From NCBI GenBank assembly GCA_021209875.1, contig JAGYVD010000003.1:62001-126000 (forward strand): a stretch of 64,000 nt of DNA. Direction: 5' to 3'. Position numbers and translations under genes: made by a program. The notes beneath the pieces were generated by a model that was given only the letters and a program-made list of their open reading frames with translations, had not been told where the DNA came from and ran no database searches. Source of the DNA: Rosellinia necatrix. Taxonomy: Eukaryota; Ascomycota; Sordariomycetes; Xylariales; Xylariaceae. Shown piece after piece: positions 23,505-35,285 of the stretch (the stretch's first letter is position 1; each line of letters opens with the position of its first letter).

Positions 23505-24339
23505 GGGGGTGAATCACGAGTCAATCGAACCTTCCTGGCACCCATGCTCTTCGCGGGGCACGAGGATTAACATATACCCCTACATATTATCCCGGGTTAT
23601 TAAAGAACTGTGCATGAGTTACATAGTTGACAGCCAGGAACCTGACGTGTAGCTCGACATGCAGTAGTGCAAGGTAGTCAAGGAATAAATTTAATGATAA
23701 GCTGTCTAAATAAGCATCATGTAAGATTTAGCCTCAAGTATCCCGGATTAAATATGCCGACCGAAATATGGGTAGAGGAGCAATAAGTGCCTAAGGCTGG
23801 TGTTCACTTGTCGATGAGGACGAACTTATTCTGGGATTCCTTTCTTCCCGTTAGCTTTCGGATATCGTACCCTTCTTGTCATTCTCCAAAAACCTGCGAC
23901 GATCAACCCTAATCTGCATGTATGACAGGGAAAACGTCGCTCTCATAAGACCCCGGGTTGTTGTCTTATAGGGAGGGGGGTGAGATTGACGTCATCTCAC
24001 CAGAGAACCTGTTTCTCTTCATCAACCTGGTCAATATGTAACTATGACGCGACGAACATTCGCATGAAGCGATAGACTACGTTAATCAGGATAGTTAAGG
24101 GGAATACATATGCGGTCAATGAAATTGCTATAGCACCTACCTGCCCAGTCTTGACCACCACTAAGATTGACGAGCTTCACGATTCACTCGATCGTCGTCG
24201 ATTCCTCCGATGTGCGATATCACGTAGACGTCTAGCTTTACGACCTTGATATAAACGAAAAGTGAAGAGAAAAGGAAAAGGAAAAGGAAAAGGAAAAGGA
24301 AGAGGAAAAGGAAAAGGAAAAGGAAAAGGAAAAGGGAGG
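23505..24339. other. Intergenic region and leader of the next gene
   Basis: No gene is seen. The last 70 bases are a polypurine hexanucleotide repeat listed separately. Confidence 0.5.
24269..24336 (+). repeat. GGAAAA polypurine repeat directly before a start codon
   Basis: About eleven ggaaaa units (one aggaaa variant) end 3 nt before the ATG of the dienelactone-hydrolase-like gene, so they should lie in its 5' UTR or core promoter. The strand asymmetry is complete (purines only), as in polypurine promoter elements. Confidence 0.9.
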
Positions 24340-24616
24340 ATGGAGATCAACGTCCCGAACCTCATCAATGCTGCGCTGCCGGAACGCGACACCAGAAACC
24401 GCAACGCGATCATCCTGTCGAGCAACAGCAACAGCAACAACAACAGCAACACCAACGGAGTCAGAGACGGGTTCTTCTCGTCATCGTCGCCGGGCGGCAG
24501 CATGTTCCCCGGCGGCGGGGCGCCGAAGCTATTCGTGACGGCGGAGGGGGCGGACTTCGACGCGGCGACGCTGGCTGCGTGGCGGGCCGAGGGCCTCGAC
24601 GTGCGGTACTTCGGGC

Positions 24617-24651
<35 letters not shown>

Positions 24652-26255
24652 AGCGGCGGCAGGGACGGCGGCACAAAGTACCGCGCGACGCTGGCGGGGC
24701 TTGGCGACGCGGCCGGTCTGGGGCCGTGCGAGACGTTCGCGCTCGTCGCGTTCGGCGAGGCGGCCGCGCTGTGCCTCGAGTTCTTCCACCGCGCCGACCA
24801 CACCACCGACGCGCGGCTCGCCTGCCTTGTCGCGTATTACCCGAGCCGCGTGCCGGACGTGCGCGGGGCGTTCCCGGGCGGGGTCCACGCGCTGGCGCAC
24901 CTCAGCAGCGACCAGGAGATCGCCGTCGTGGCGCACAGCCAGATCGCCGGGTTCCAGGGGAAGCGGCGGGTCGTCAAGCGGCGGGTGGGTCGCGGGGTCG
25001 GAGTCGGCGGCGGCGGGGTTACTGTCGGCGGCGCGGCGTGCGCGTACCCGTGCTACCGGTACAAGGCGCCCGCCGGGTTCGCGGAGCGCGACCTCGACGA
25101 GTACGAGCCCGTCGCGGCGGACCTGGCGTGGAGCCGGAGCCTGGGCGCCGTGCGGGCCGCGTTCCGCATGGATGTCGACCTCGAGGGGGTCGTGGATCGG
25201 AATATGGAGGGTGAGTGTGCTTTACTTTACGTTGTGCCCTTATTTTCCCACTCAGGTGAAGGAAGGGATCTGTTCCGTCCTGTCCTATAGATGGTCATGC
25301 GGCAGTAATGGGGATGTCTGATTGGCTCTGGTAAGAAAAAAAAGGGAAAATATAGCTAACTGCTGCTCACACAGGTAAATTCATCACCCGTGACCTGAAC
25401 CAGACGATGGCGACGTACACGACGCACCCGGCGCCGCACGCAACGTACATGCCGACTCTGACGGGCGGCGTGGGTGCGGCGGAGCTACGGCGGTTCTACG
25501 GCGACTACTTCCTAGCGCCGGCGCCGGCGGGGACTTCGGCGGGGCCAGAGACGAAGGAGACGGGGCTGAAGGTGACGTTGCTGTCGCGGACGGTGGGTGC
25601 GGATCGTGTGGTCGACGAGCTGCACGTCGCGTTCCGACACGTGAGCGAGATGCCGTGGATCCTGCCGAGGGTGCCGCCGACGGGCCGGCGCGTCGAGGTG
25701 GCCGTGGTCAGTGTCGTGGCGCTGTGCGGCGGCCGCCTGCGCCACGAGCACGTCTACTGGGACCAGGCAGCCGTGCTCTTGCAAGTCGGGCTGCTGGACC
25801 CGGACCTCGTCCCCGAGAGGGCGCGGAAAAGGGGTGTGAAGAGGCTCCCCATCGTCGGCCGGGAGGCCGCGCGGAGGCTGTTGTACGGGTTCGAGGATGA
25901 TGGGAATGAGGAGGGACAGGCGGATAATGAGTTGTTGCCGGGGTGGTACGGTGATGATGATTATGGGAATAGCGATGACGGAGACGGCGAAAATGACGAG
26001 AAGACTGATGGTGGTGTCAAAAGAATAGGCAATGGTGGTCAGGAGAGGGAGCCTAATGGGGAGGATGTGAAGAATCGGGATGAGAAAGAAACGGATACGT
26101 CAGAAGAGGTGAAAGAGTCGGATGAACAGCAGGAAGGTGAAAGCTCAACGGAGACCCTCACTACGGACGGGGGTGCGAAGAATAAGGGGAAGAGCAAAGC
26201 GACCGAAGAGCAGTCAGGAGATAACCAGGGTAACATGGCTGAGGATACACCATAA
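24340..26255 (+). CDS. Dienelactone-hydrolase-like protein with C-terminal SnoaL-like domain
   Basis: Exons 24340-25210 and 25375-26255 join in phase 1 to 583 residues. The N-terminal part (about 70-290) resembles the alpha/beta-hydrolase domain of the dienelactone hydrolase family. The C-terminal half (about 300-460) resembles an NTF2-fold SnoaL-like domain, with ELHVAFRH, a PPTGRRVEV strand and HEHVYWDQAAVLLQVGLL. A Glu/Asp/Lys-rich, probably disordered tail of about 100 residues follows. Where the hydrolase elbow G-x-Cys/Ser-x-G is expected, I see FGEAAAL, so catalytic activity is doubtful. An 11-residue Asp run (24618-24651) interrupts the first domain. The start is the first ATG after the purine repeat; the frame stays open upstream but only from a GTG. 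The family call is by resemblance; its substrate is unknown. Confidence 0.6.
24618..24651 (+). repeat. GAC triplet repeat coding for poly-Asp
   Basis: Eleven consecutive gac codons inside the dienelactone-hydrolase-like CDS. Trinucleotide expansion keeps the frame, so length may vary between strains. Confidence 0.95.
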
Positions 26256-26729
26256 TGCTCGAAGTACTAGACTGACGCCACGCCATTTTTGTAACATTAA
26301 GCCCGGTGGCAGCGGGGTAATCTTTCGTACTGGGTATGGTAATGACCAAAGACCATCGACTTGTGGTACTGCGATCCCTTTAAAATTGATGGGGAAGTGT
26401 TCTCAGGGACGGGTTTGAAGGTGTCATGTATATATTGTCATTCGGCACTCTATTGCATGCTAGTGAATGTATCCTCGTTATGTAGATATATGGGCATCTC
26501 GGCAAATCGCAAAGCCATACCCTAAACATTTGCTCGAGTGTCATAAGCGGTTCATCACGTTGTGGTATCATCAAATCGAACTGAGGTCAAATCAACGCTA
26601 ATTCTCAACGAGCTTTCCAAATTGCTCCCACCGAAATCGATAAGACGCGGACCATTTGATCTCCATGCCGAACATCCAATTGGGACGGACTTGGGGTTGA
26701 ACATACGTTTGATCGTGGCAGGGGACTCA
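26256..26729. other. Convergent intergenic region
   Basis: 3' flanks of the dienelactone-hydrolase-like gene and of the carboxylate transporter. No gene or repeat stands out. Confidence 0.5.
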
Positions 26730-28686
26730 TCACGGTCTACTTTTATTCCCTTTCTCTGCGTCGCCATCTTCACTAATGGAAACGCGACCCTCGACCTTCT
26801 CAAGAGACTGGCCGGTTGCCTCGGCGGCGTCGGCGTCGTGAGCAACATCCATATTTCGAGCCAAATGTTCAGGACCCAAGATGGTGAGTAAGATGACATA
26901 AGCGTAAACGGCACCCATGAAGACGCTAATCACGATGCCGTAGTTGTACCTCTTTACCCCGTTCTCCAGCGGGGGTAGTGGAAAACGCTCGCCAATCGTG
27001 GCTTCGATGGTAGAGCTGGCAGACGAGACGAGGTTGCCAAGCTGGTAAGCCGTGCCGACGACAAAGGTACGGAACGCTCCAGGTGAGAGTTCCATCAGAT
27101 GAACCGGGATCACACCCCAGGCACCCTGCACGGCGAATTGTTCGAAGAAGGCAACGGCGATGATTCTCTCGTTTGCGACGAAGCCGTACGGGTAGAGTAA
27201 CGCGCCACCGATGATGCACATGACGATGATGCTAAGCCGGCGTCCGAAAATCTGGGAGCAGAACCCGATAACTGTGCCTCCCGTGATGGCGCCTAGGTTA
27301 GCAACGACCTGAGTGATGGTGACCTTATTGGCATTGAATCCGAATTCATTCTTGAGCAATGTAGGATACAAGTCCTGGGAACCGTGAGACATGAAGTTGA
27401 ACCCGGCCATGAGAAGGACTAAGTAGATAAGAATTATCCAGTGACGTTTGAGCGCCACTCTTCCCTCTTGAATGAAGGTCTTGCCGATGCTACCGTTGGC
27501 GCGACGCAGCTCTTGGTGGGCTATGTATGTGTTGGTCTCCGGCATGAACAATCGCCAGACGATGAAGAGGGCTGGTGGTGCGGCTCCAAACCAGTAGAGA
27601 GGTCGCCAGCCGTGAGGGGTGGTGTTGACGAGGGCACGAGAAAAGGCCGCGGCCAAAAGATAGCCGGTCGCGTAACCTTGTTGCAATATGCCACTCAACA
27701 GCCCCCGGGCCTCATCGGGGATATCTTCGAGGGCGGTGGCGGCGGCATTGCCGTAGAGGCCGCCCATGGCAATGCCGAAGAGCGCACGGGCAGCGAGGAA
27801 TTGGCCATATGTCCGAGTGAAGCCAGTAGCCTAGCAAATGTGCGTGTTAGCCTAAATGCCATCATCTTGTCCTGGCAGAGCGGCGTAGTTTTTATTGTAC
27901 GTAGGTACGCACGGATTGGGGTTAGGGATCGTTTGCGGGGTCATTTGCCATTCATCCCATCGGGTTGCTGGCAGGGATCCAAAACGGGCGATGCGAAGCT
28001 TTTGCTAAGACTGCGCCAAGTATCGCCAAGTGACGGTAAGTAAGAGATGGGACGGGTAGAATCCTAGTGGCGTTTCTTGGCCGACCAGCTCGATGGGACC
28101 CCCCGCCTAGATAGATAGATATCGACATGGATAAAAGACGTGTTGTACTCACCAATTCGAGGACGATGAAAAGCAAGTTATTGATGATGAAGGGCCACTT
28201 GCGGCCGTAGCGATCGGCGGCGATACCAAAGATGATGGATCCCACAGATCGCAACATGAGCACGAGCGTGATGCCCCAAGTGATGTCTGTGACGTCTTTA
28301 CCAAACGTCTCGGCCAATTCGGATGTTGTCAATGAGACGGTAAAGAAGTCGAAGGCATCCCATGTCTGGAACGAGGGCCGAGCTATGAATTAGTGAATGC
28401 CAAATGAAAATGATTGACCATCACCCATGAACTAACAGACGACCTAGAGAGGTCGTCGTAGCCGTGGCAAGAGGGGGAGGAGGAGGGAGGAATAGCGTAC
28501 CCAAGCAATGAAAGCGATAGAGAAGAAAGACCATTGCTGACGGTTGAGCATTCTCAATAGGCGGATGGGATTGGGGGCAGAGCGCATGGGAGGTTTGAGG
28601 CTGCTGATGCGCGTAGCCAGATAGGTACCAACGGACATGCCATGATGAGGAGGATGGACATTATCCTCATCCGACGGGCGAGCCAT
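26730..28686 (-). CDS. JEN1: Carboxylate/proton symporter, JEN family (MFS)
   Basis: Three exons, read 28686-28501, 28365-28153 and 27830-26730, give 499 residues with all phases 0. Jen-type permeases import lactate, pyruvate or dicarboxylates with protons at the plasma membrane. The diagnostic JEN signature N-x-x-S/T-H-x-S/T-Q-D-x-x-x-T is present as NFMSHGSQDLYPT (about residues 278-290). The MFS loop motif DRYGRKWP is in exon 2 and the second-half FGRRLS loop in exon 3. About twelve hydrophobic segments are visible. The start ATG precedes the conserved LATRISSLKPP block; a frame extension upstream to 28794 reads as 5' sequence. The second intron is 322 nt, longer than typical here. Expression of such genes is normally repressed by glucose, but I see no diagnostic site. 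Confidence 0.9.
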
Positions 28687-31600
28687 GATGTCTCGGGCGT
28701 GGCGGTGGCCGAATATACAGGAGACACAGCCTTGAGTCCGCCGTTGCCGCGATCGCCGCCGTTTATGGTGAGTGGAAACAGGTAGGACAACCACAATCAG
28801 TCCGAGGGTAGGCTACCATAGGACCGCGATATGGTAAATATTGCTTTACTATATACGGGGTTTGCTAGGAAGGAGGACCTAGGTAGGCGGGAATGTCGCG
28901 AATGGATGATGATGAAAACGAGAAGAAGAGAGAAAGCTCAGAGGGCGGGAGCAGAAGGAGGTAAGATAGCGAAATAGATAGCTGAAGAGGATGGAGACCA
29001 CGAGGAAGAGATATCGAGACTAGGGTATGTAGCTGGCTAGGTACCTAGGTAAGAGGGAGGTAGGTAGTTAGGTACCTACTAAAGCAAACTGGTTATCGTG
29101 TTTTATCTTTCTTCGGTCTCAAGTCATCTATCTCTCTCTGGCCATGATGCTCGGTACTAGGCACGGTAATAAGAGGTAAGCGTGTACCTAACCTACGCAA
29201 GCAAGTCAGGGTAAACTACATGTAGTGTCGTCCTAAGGCCGTCCTCGGTAACTACTCGGTACTTGTGATTGGGTACTTCTCCTAGCTCGGTCCTAGTAAG
29301 GCATTTGCAGGGATTCCCTCCTACGCTAGGTAGCTACCTGGGTAGCTTACCCACTGGAAGGGTGGAGTGTGCGGGGAACTTTGATGGGACAAACTGCACT
29401 GGGATGTCCGATGATATACATGCATAAGTTCAATTTTCTCTATACGTGCAAAGGTAGGTCTGTTACCTTCTCCTCGCAGAGGGGACTAAATTCAACAAAG
29501 GGGCATAATTGACCCCATACTGGGGGAGTACGTATCTGCCAAATATGTGCGAAATACCTACCTAGGTACCCTCTAGAGGCAGTTCCCTACCTAAGGTAAG
29601 ATTCTATCAGCATCGTTGCGCCGAATACACTATAAGTATATTTCGAACTGTCGAGAACCTAGCAACGGCAAGGCCGATAACCTTGACGACAATCATTCCC
29701 CTTCTCGACGATGATGCGCGACACACCAAACTTCGGAGACTAGTTCTACACGGGGTAGTGGGAGCTAGCCATTAGGTAGCCACCCGTATTATTCGCTGTA
29801 TCATGCTGAAGTAGGTATCGTAATGATATTTTCATCTTCAGATCACTTCCATCGCTTTGGGCATTTCCCCGCATTGTCGGTTCTCCGCACCACCACGGTT
29901 TTATACTTTACCAAAGATAACCAACACGACATATCTATCTTGAGATACCCAGGGCCTGGTGGTGTTTGTTCACTGCTCTATTGACGTATCTATCCAAGGC
30001 TACTTACTACCCTATCACCGCCCGCCCGAGGCCTCTGAGTATGAAGTATAATACGATTCCAGGAGCACGCCGATACTCTCACATCGGAAGTGAATGAGTA
30101 TATTGGCGTCCTAAATGATAGCAGACTATGTTGCTCGCCCTTTACGGCGATAGTGAGAGCACACGGTTATCTATAGCTGTTCACTGGCAACTCGCGGTGT
30201 TGTAATCTCTAGTGCTATGCCGGATGTTGGAATTTATACGCGGCCTGTGGGGAAAAAAAAAAAAAATCCCCATCTCCATCCTACCCACCAACCCGACCTA
30301 CCAAATATGGAAGAGGTATTTACTGTAATACCCCAAATCCGCCCGCTTCAACACCCCCAATGTCGACACAGCCAACCATAACCGTCCCATCCTTGTTTAT
30401 CGGGACAGTGGCCATCATCATCGCACAGAGTAGGTGCAGCATGTACCACCTAAAATCTGAAAGGCGTTCTCAGCTGATCACCAGCTCAACCAATAGGATT
30501 TCCCTGCATCAAATGCTGCCACGACACGAGTAATATCACGTCATTGGTGCAGCTAAGTTCCGTTTGCATGCTAAAGGGATCAGGGTGGGACAGGCGAACC
30601 GGCCAACCAGGTCAAAATTCATGTGATGGCCGACAGTCAACCCTTCTAGTAGAACGCAATTTAGGTCCCGTCTTATGCGAACACAGACTTCTAGTTGTCT
30701 TGATGTTTGGCAGTTGCTTTGATGCTTCTTATCAGGCTGAATGACTCTGGGTCGGTACAGGGCGATCGGATAGACAGTCAACATTTATAGAACAGATATT
30801 CTCTACAGCTGTTTTATAAGGCGAAGGGACGGGCGATCAATCATCTGCGCTCCTTTAACTCATGAGCGACCGTGCCCTGATTGTAACGAGCCTTAAATAG
30901 TGATTCAACAGCGATATAGAGGGCGACAGACTCTTAGATCTCATAGTCAAAATGCCTCATGTTAAAGTGCACTATCTTTGGTATTTGATATACATGGCTG
31001 GTGCGCGGTGTTGGTGTTAGCCACGGAGATTGTATGTATAATCTCAACTCTCGTAGCCACTACCCCCCAAGCTCACACCAACAACTGTGAATCGCTCGGG
31101 GGTGTTATTGCATACTTGCGTTTAGACGAACTGTCAAATGGGTGCCCGGGGTGAACCAACCGAGCGCTATCCTGGGCTTCGTGGGCGTTGGCCCATCTTG
31201 GGTCCTGTGAGCCCGCCTCACGGGTCGCGACAACTTGAGCATCTCATTCGGCATGGTCTAGGAAGACGGGCGTAGATATTGGGACCGCCCACTTGTATCT
31301 CCGCGGGGAGTACGAAGCTTATACGAGAGGTGAGATGAGAGGAAAGGGCGCTCGCCGTTGCCACGAAGACGTATCCCAATCTCGCCCGAGCTCCATGCAA
31401 TCGATGGCCCTGGTTGTCACACTCGAGATGCTGTTAACCGAGATTTAGATAGATTGCGTTGACGCGTGTCATTTTCTCCACGCCTTTACCCTGCTCGTAG
31501 TATGGCCGAGCTGTGAGTAATTCGAGATATGGTCAATGTTGATCATGTGTGTTGACTTTCGGATATTCTACTTACGCACTCTAGTAGGTCTCTCTTCTCG

Positions 31601-32678
31601 TATACATGGCTCGGAGCCTAGAAATGCCATAATTTTACATAAATAAAGGGGAAATGAGGAGGGAAACCCCCAATAAACACTCACAACAGGATCGTCCCGT
31701 CTCCCTTATGGTAACCCAGGCAGCTGCCGAGCAACTGCACAAGGCCAGCAAATATCAAGGCGTCGTAGCATAGGAAAATATATCACTCCAGTAGCGGAAC
31801 GGTTGGTCTCCTCTCTAGCCGCCATCACGAGCACCCAACGCAGGCGACTGATCTGAGGGCAAGGTTGACACTCCTCAGGCGGAGGAGGATGGTGACAGCC
31901 TCATACGTGCACACACACGGGGGTCTAATCTGTTCAGGCGGGCGACCTCACGAGCAAGCGAGTAGGAAGATAAGTAGGAAAGTAAGTAGGAAAGTAAGTA
32001 GGAAAGTAAGTAGGAAAGTAAGCAGGAAAGCAAGCAGGAAGGGCGGCCTTGTTACTGTCCGCTCAAGGGGTCACATTGGCACCAGATCGATGGCGTATTA
32101 CTCTACACTTTTCGCTTTTTGCTGCCGCGGAGATGGCGACGGCGATGAAAATCTGCCCAATTCGCTATGTATAATATCGTAAGGCCTTTCAATTCCTAGT
32201 TTCGTTTTGGCTGGGAATGATCCTTTAGCTGGGAGTCAACCATATTGTTCCGTCATCTGATTGCATAACTTTGCATATGCGATTTGCCGATGGGTTCTTG
32301 TATTTCTCAAGTTGGATTCTTGTCATTCAAAGTTACCACAATCGCGGGGTGAGGGATGGAACTTCGTTTGAAGATCAATAATGAAATAATTTACGGCATG
32401 TCTACAACAAAAACATGACAACTGTTCCAAGGCGGGTCTTATAATCTCTGGAAGAGTATACGGCGCTATCAAATTATGCTGAATTCCGGTCAATGAATAC
32501 CACCGTACCTAAAACAAGTAGGGGTATCTTCCCCTTCGCCAAACTCCCTTCCATCTAAACCAATGGACCCTAGGAGCCAGCCCATCCTAGTTGCGCCAAT
32601 TATCCGTCCTAGAGGCATGGGAACACGGATCTTTTTCGTCGCATTATCTGTATTGTTATAAACAGTAGGCTATGCCTC
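28687..32678. other. 4-kb gene desert
   Basis: No frame here shows family resemblance on either strand. Contents: tacctaggta-type motifs (29040-29080, 29560-29580), a poly-A run near 30253-30266, and a 12-base minisatellite at 31961-32042. Its right end holds the 3' flank of the macrodomain gene. A small gene or non-coding RNA could be missed. Confidence 0.45.
31961..32042. repeat. 12-base AAGTAAGTAGGA minisatellite
   Basis: About six and a half units of aagtaagtagga and variants. In one plus frame it encodes repeated Ser-Arg-Lys-Val within a 105-residue open frame (31865-32182), which I do not regard as a supported gene. Confidence 0.9.
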
Positions 32679-33530
32679 TCAGATGCTGTTTTGGTGCTTT
32701 TGTTTTTTCTGTGCATGTTCGCTATCGGAAGGGTCGGTTTGGGGGACGCTGGGCAGTTTTCTTGCTGTTGCCTCGGCTTCGGCAATCTGCTCCTCGGTGA
32801 GGGCCTCTGGTTTACTGGAAGACTCATCTTCTGGTGGGAAGTAGCGACTGGGATTGTTAAATAAAGAATACCAGGGATTAATGAGGTCAGTGAAGGGGAA
32901 AGCTCACGGGAGGATCCGATTATAGGTGCGGACATCCTTCTCCATAAATGTAACAAAGATCACCTTGTCGAGCTTCTTGCCATCCTCGGTATCTAGAAAA
33001 CTCTTGACAGCAGCGCAGGCAATATTACCGGCGTCATAACTGGGATAACCGTAGAGACCGGTACTAATGGCGCTGAAAGCGACGGTCTTTAGGTTGTTCT
33101 GTACGGCTAGTTCCAGAGCGGATTGGTAGCAGCCACGGAGAGCGGCCTCGCAATACCAGGTGTTCGAGGTGTGATAGACAGGGCCGACGGCATGAATGAC
33201 TTTCTTGCAGGGAAGATGATAGGCGTCCGTTATCTTACAGGAGCCGGTGTCACAGCCTTTGAGGGTTCGGCATTCAGCCAGCAGCTCGGGGCCTGCGGCT
33301 CGATGGATGGCTCCGTCAACGCCACCGCCGCCCAGTAGCGAGGAATTGGCGGCGTTGACGATAGCATCGACGGCCAAGGTGGTGATATCCTCACGAATGA
33401 CGCATATTTGGTGATTATAAGCGCTGCTGGAATTGTGCATAACGCCCCATGACGAAGGCCCCATCTTATTTGACTTGTATAGTTGACGGAGGGTTGGAAT
33501 CTCGTCGGCGGGAATAGGTAGTGAGTCCAT
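32679..33530 (-). CDS. Macrodomain protein (ADP-ribose/O-acetyl-ADP-ribose hydrolase-like)
   Basis: Two exons, 33530-32908 and 32847-32679, give 263 residues. Macrodomains bind ADP-ribose; this MacroD-type subgroup removes ADP-ribose from acidic residues and deacetylates O-acetyl-ADP-ribose, a sirtuin product. The signature DAIVNAANSSLLGGGGVDG followed by AIHRAAG begins near residue 64. It contains the catalytic Asn and the Gly-rich phosphate loop. The second loop, AISTGLYGYP, is near 160. The C-terminal 55 residues in exon 2 are charged, with AEAEATARK and KKQKHQ, and may be a nuclear-type basic tail. The 60-nt intron has gtgagc and cccag signals. Links to the sirtuin 23 kb away are only biochemical, not positional. 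Confidence 0.9.
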
Positions 33531-34736
33531 CTCGATGGCGGGGCACGGGGCGAAGCTAAGATTGTTGATTGCGGTCTGGCGTGTTGTCGTCTGTACGTAT
33601 CTCCGGCGGAGGTGCTCAAGAGGGAGAGGGGAGAGGGGAGAGGCGAGGGCGAGGAGGAGTAAATGGGTGACACGAAGGGAGCCGGCGGAAGAGAGGACTT
33701 AAGCAATGTTGGACAGAAGTCACATACGGCTGGGGGGCTACCTACTTAGGTATGTGTCCCCGGCGCCTGCCCTTAAGCCTGGCATTCTGAACCTTAGGAA
33801 GGGATTAGGTAGATGCAAGTGCCTAGGTAGGTATCAGATACGTTGCTGGCTGCTATACTTCAAGTGTATTTCCCCGGCCACAAGGGAGAGGGAGAGTGAT
33901 CGGTATCCCAGAGATTCGATATTTGTTGACGTTGTGAAACGGTGACAATTTACAATGGGGATATCGGAGTATCTAAGATGTCAGTACGTACAAGTAAATT
34001 TGCTCAGTAAAAAAAAACACATGACGCAATCCAAAGAACTAATAGCGGCCCGCTGTGGGCTGGCTAGACGGGACCTAAGATTAGCCACACGTGCTTATTG
34101 TAGCACACACATGCCCAAAGCTACAGCATGTAGCTCAAGCCCACCTCACTCCACTCAATGAGGCCTACTGAAGCCCACTACAATGAATTCCCGCCTGCCG
34201 CCATCTGCCTCCCATACCTTTAGGTACCTTATACCTTACCTAGGTCCTATACTTCGTACCTATAGCCTAGATTAGACGTTAATAAACTACTACTACTACC
34301 TATACTTCGTAGTGTACTAAAGAATAGAGTTTGTGCTTTGTACCCCAGGTCACACAATTGAGAACTAACGACCTACATAAGTAGGTAATAGGTGGTAACT
34401 ACATCTTTGTTTCTTTGACTTATCAGTACAATGGTTCTTCTCTATTCTGTTGCAGAACACTCATGCTTGCCTTGACAAAACAATGACCCTTTTGCTCGAC
34501 CGAACGAAGGTGTAGGTATGAATGACATTGTTCAAACTTGGTGATCCTGCCCATAAAACGGGCTGCTTCAAATATCACCCATGTCACAAGCCCGACTCTG
34601 TACCCGTCGTCCTCTGTCGCAAACATCGCGCAGTGATAATCATCCATTCCTTCACGCCAATCTGAACCTCTTGACAACCACCTAGGGCTCAATCTGTCTC
34701 CTGCTCTTTGCCTTGGCTACACTGCGCCGTGCTACG
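33531..34736. promoter_or_regulatory. Divergent intergenic region
   Basis: Upstream of both the macrodomain gene and the small membrane protein gene. It holds tacctaggta-like motifs near 33735, 33822 and 34231 and a purine/pyrimidine-skewed stretch near 33620-33660. No gene seen. Confidence 0.35.
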
Positions 34737-35285
34737 ATGGATTCGGACGGAAACGACGCCGCTACTGTCGCCAAGACGGGCCATACTGCCGTTGTTGCTA
34801 GCATGATCGTATTTGTCGTTCTGACTCTCATATTATGGGCTCTGATGGGGATTCAAATTCGCCGCTTACGCAAGCAACGCCTTTCTGACCTCGAGGCTGG
34901 CGCCATCGCCCTTGCAGTTGATAGTGATGTTCCTCTAGAGAATATTCTGCGAACTGCAAAGTCCCCCAAACCAAATGCGAAGACGGGTAGGTCCTCCTTT
35001 GCTAGCTGGCCAGACACGCCGCGATCTGCCAATATTTCATCGAGGAGTGACATGCCACACGACTCGTCGTGGTATGCCGAAGAGCGGCCCGTCCGATACC
35101 TTCTTCACAAGGTCGCTGGCTGGTTTAAGAAGAAATCTCCCGCACGCTACAGCGGTGATTCGAATACAGGGTCCACCATTATGTCCACCATTATGTTAGT
35201 TCCTGAGAGAGGTCGAGCAAAAACTCCACAACCAAGAGGAGCGTCCGTTGACGAACTACGCGACAATAGGAGACGTTGCGACTGA
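34737..35285 (+). CDS. Small single-pass membrane protein, unknown function
   Basis: An uninterrupted frame of 182 residues from ATG. One clear hydrophobic segment, about residues 20-40 (VVASMIVFVVLTLILWALMG), is followed by a basic stretch RRLRKQR, suggesting the C terminus faces the cytosol. The rest is Ser/Pro/Arg-rich and probably disordered, with a short WFKKK basic motif near 130. I do not recognise a family. Such short membrane proteins are common as lineage-restricted genes in filamentous ascomycetes. It is not clearly linked to its neighbours. Confidence 0.55.
   Translation: MDSDGNDAATVAKTGHTAVVASMIVFVVLTLILWALMGIQIRRLRKQRLSDLEAGAIALAVDSDVPLENILRTAKSPKPNAKTGRSSFASWPDTPRSANISSRSDMPHDSSWYAEERPVRYLLHKVAGWFKKKSPARYSGDSNTGSTIMSTIMLVPERGRAKTPQPRGASVDELRDNRRRCD

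Noticed and set aside
24579..25214. 211-residue Arg-rich plus-strand frame
   Set aside because: Out-of-frame shadow of the dienelactone-hydrolase-like exon caused by high GC at third positions.
27952..28152. Read-through of JEN exon 2 into intron
   Set aside because: A good gtgagt donor and a clear join to the next MFS segment show that the sequence after 28153 is intron.
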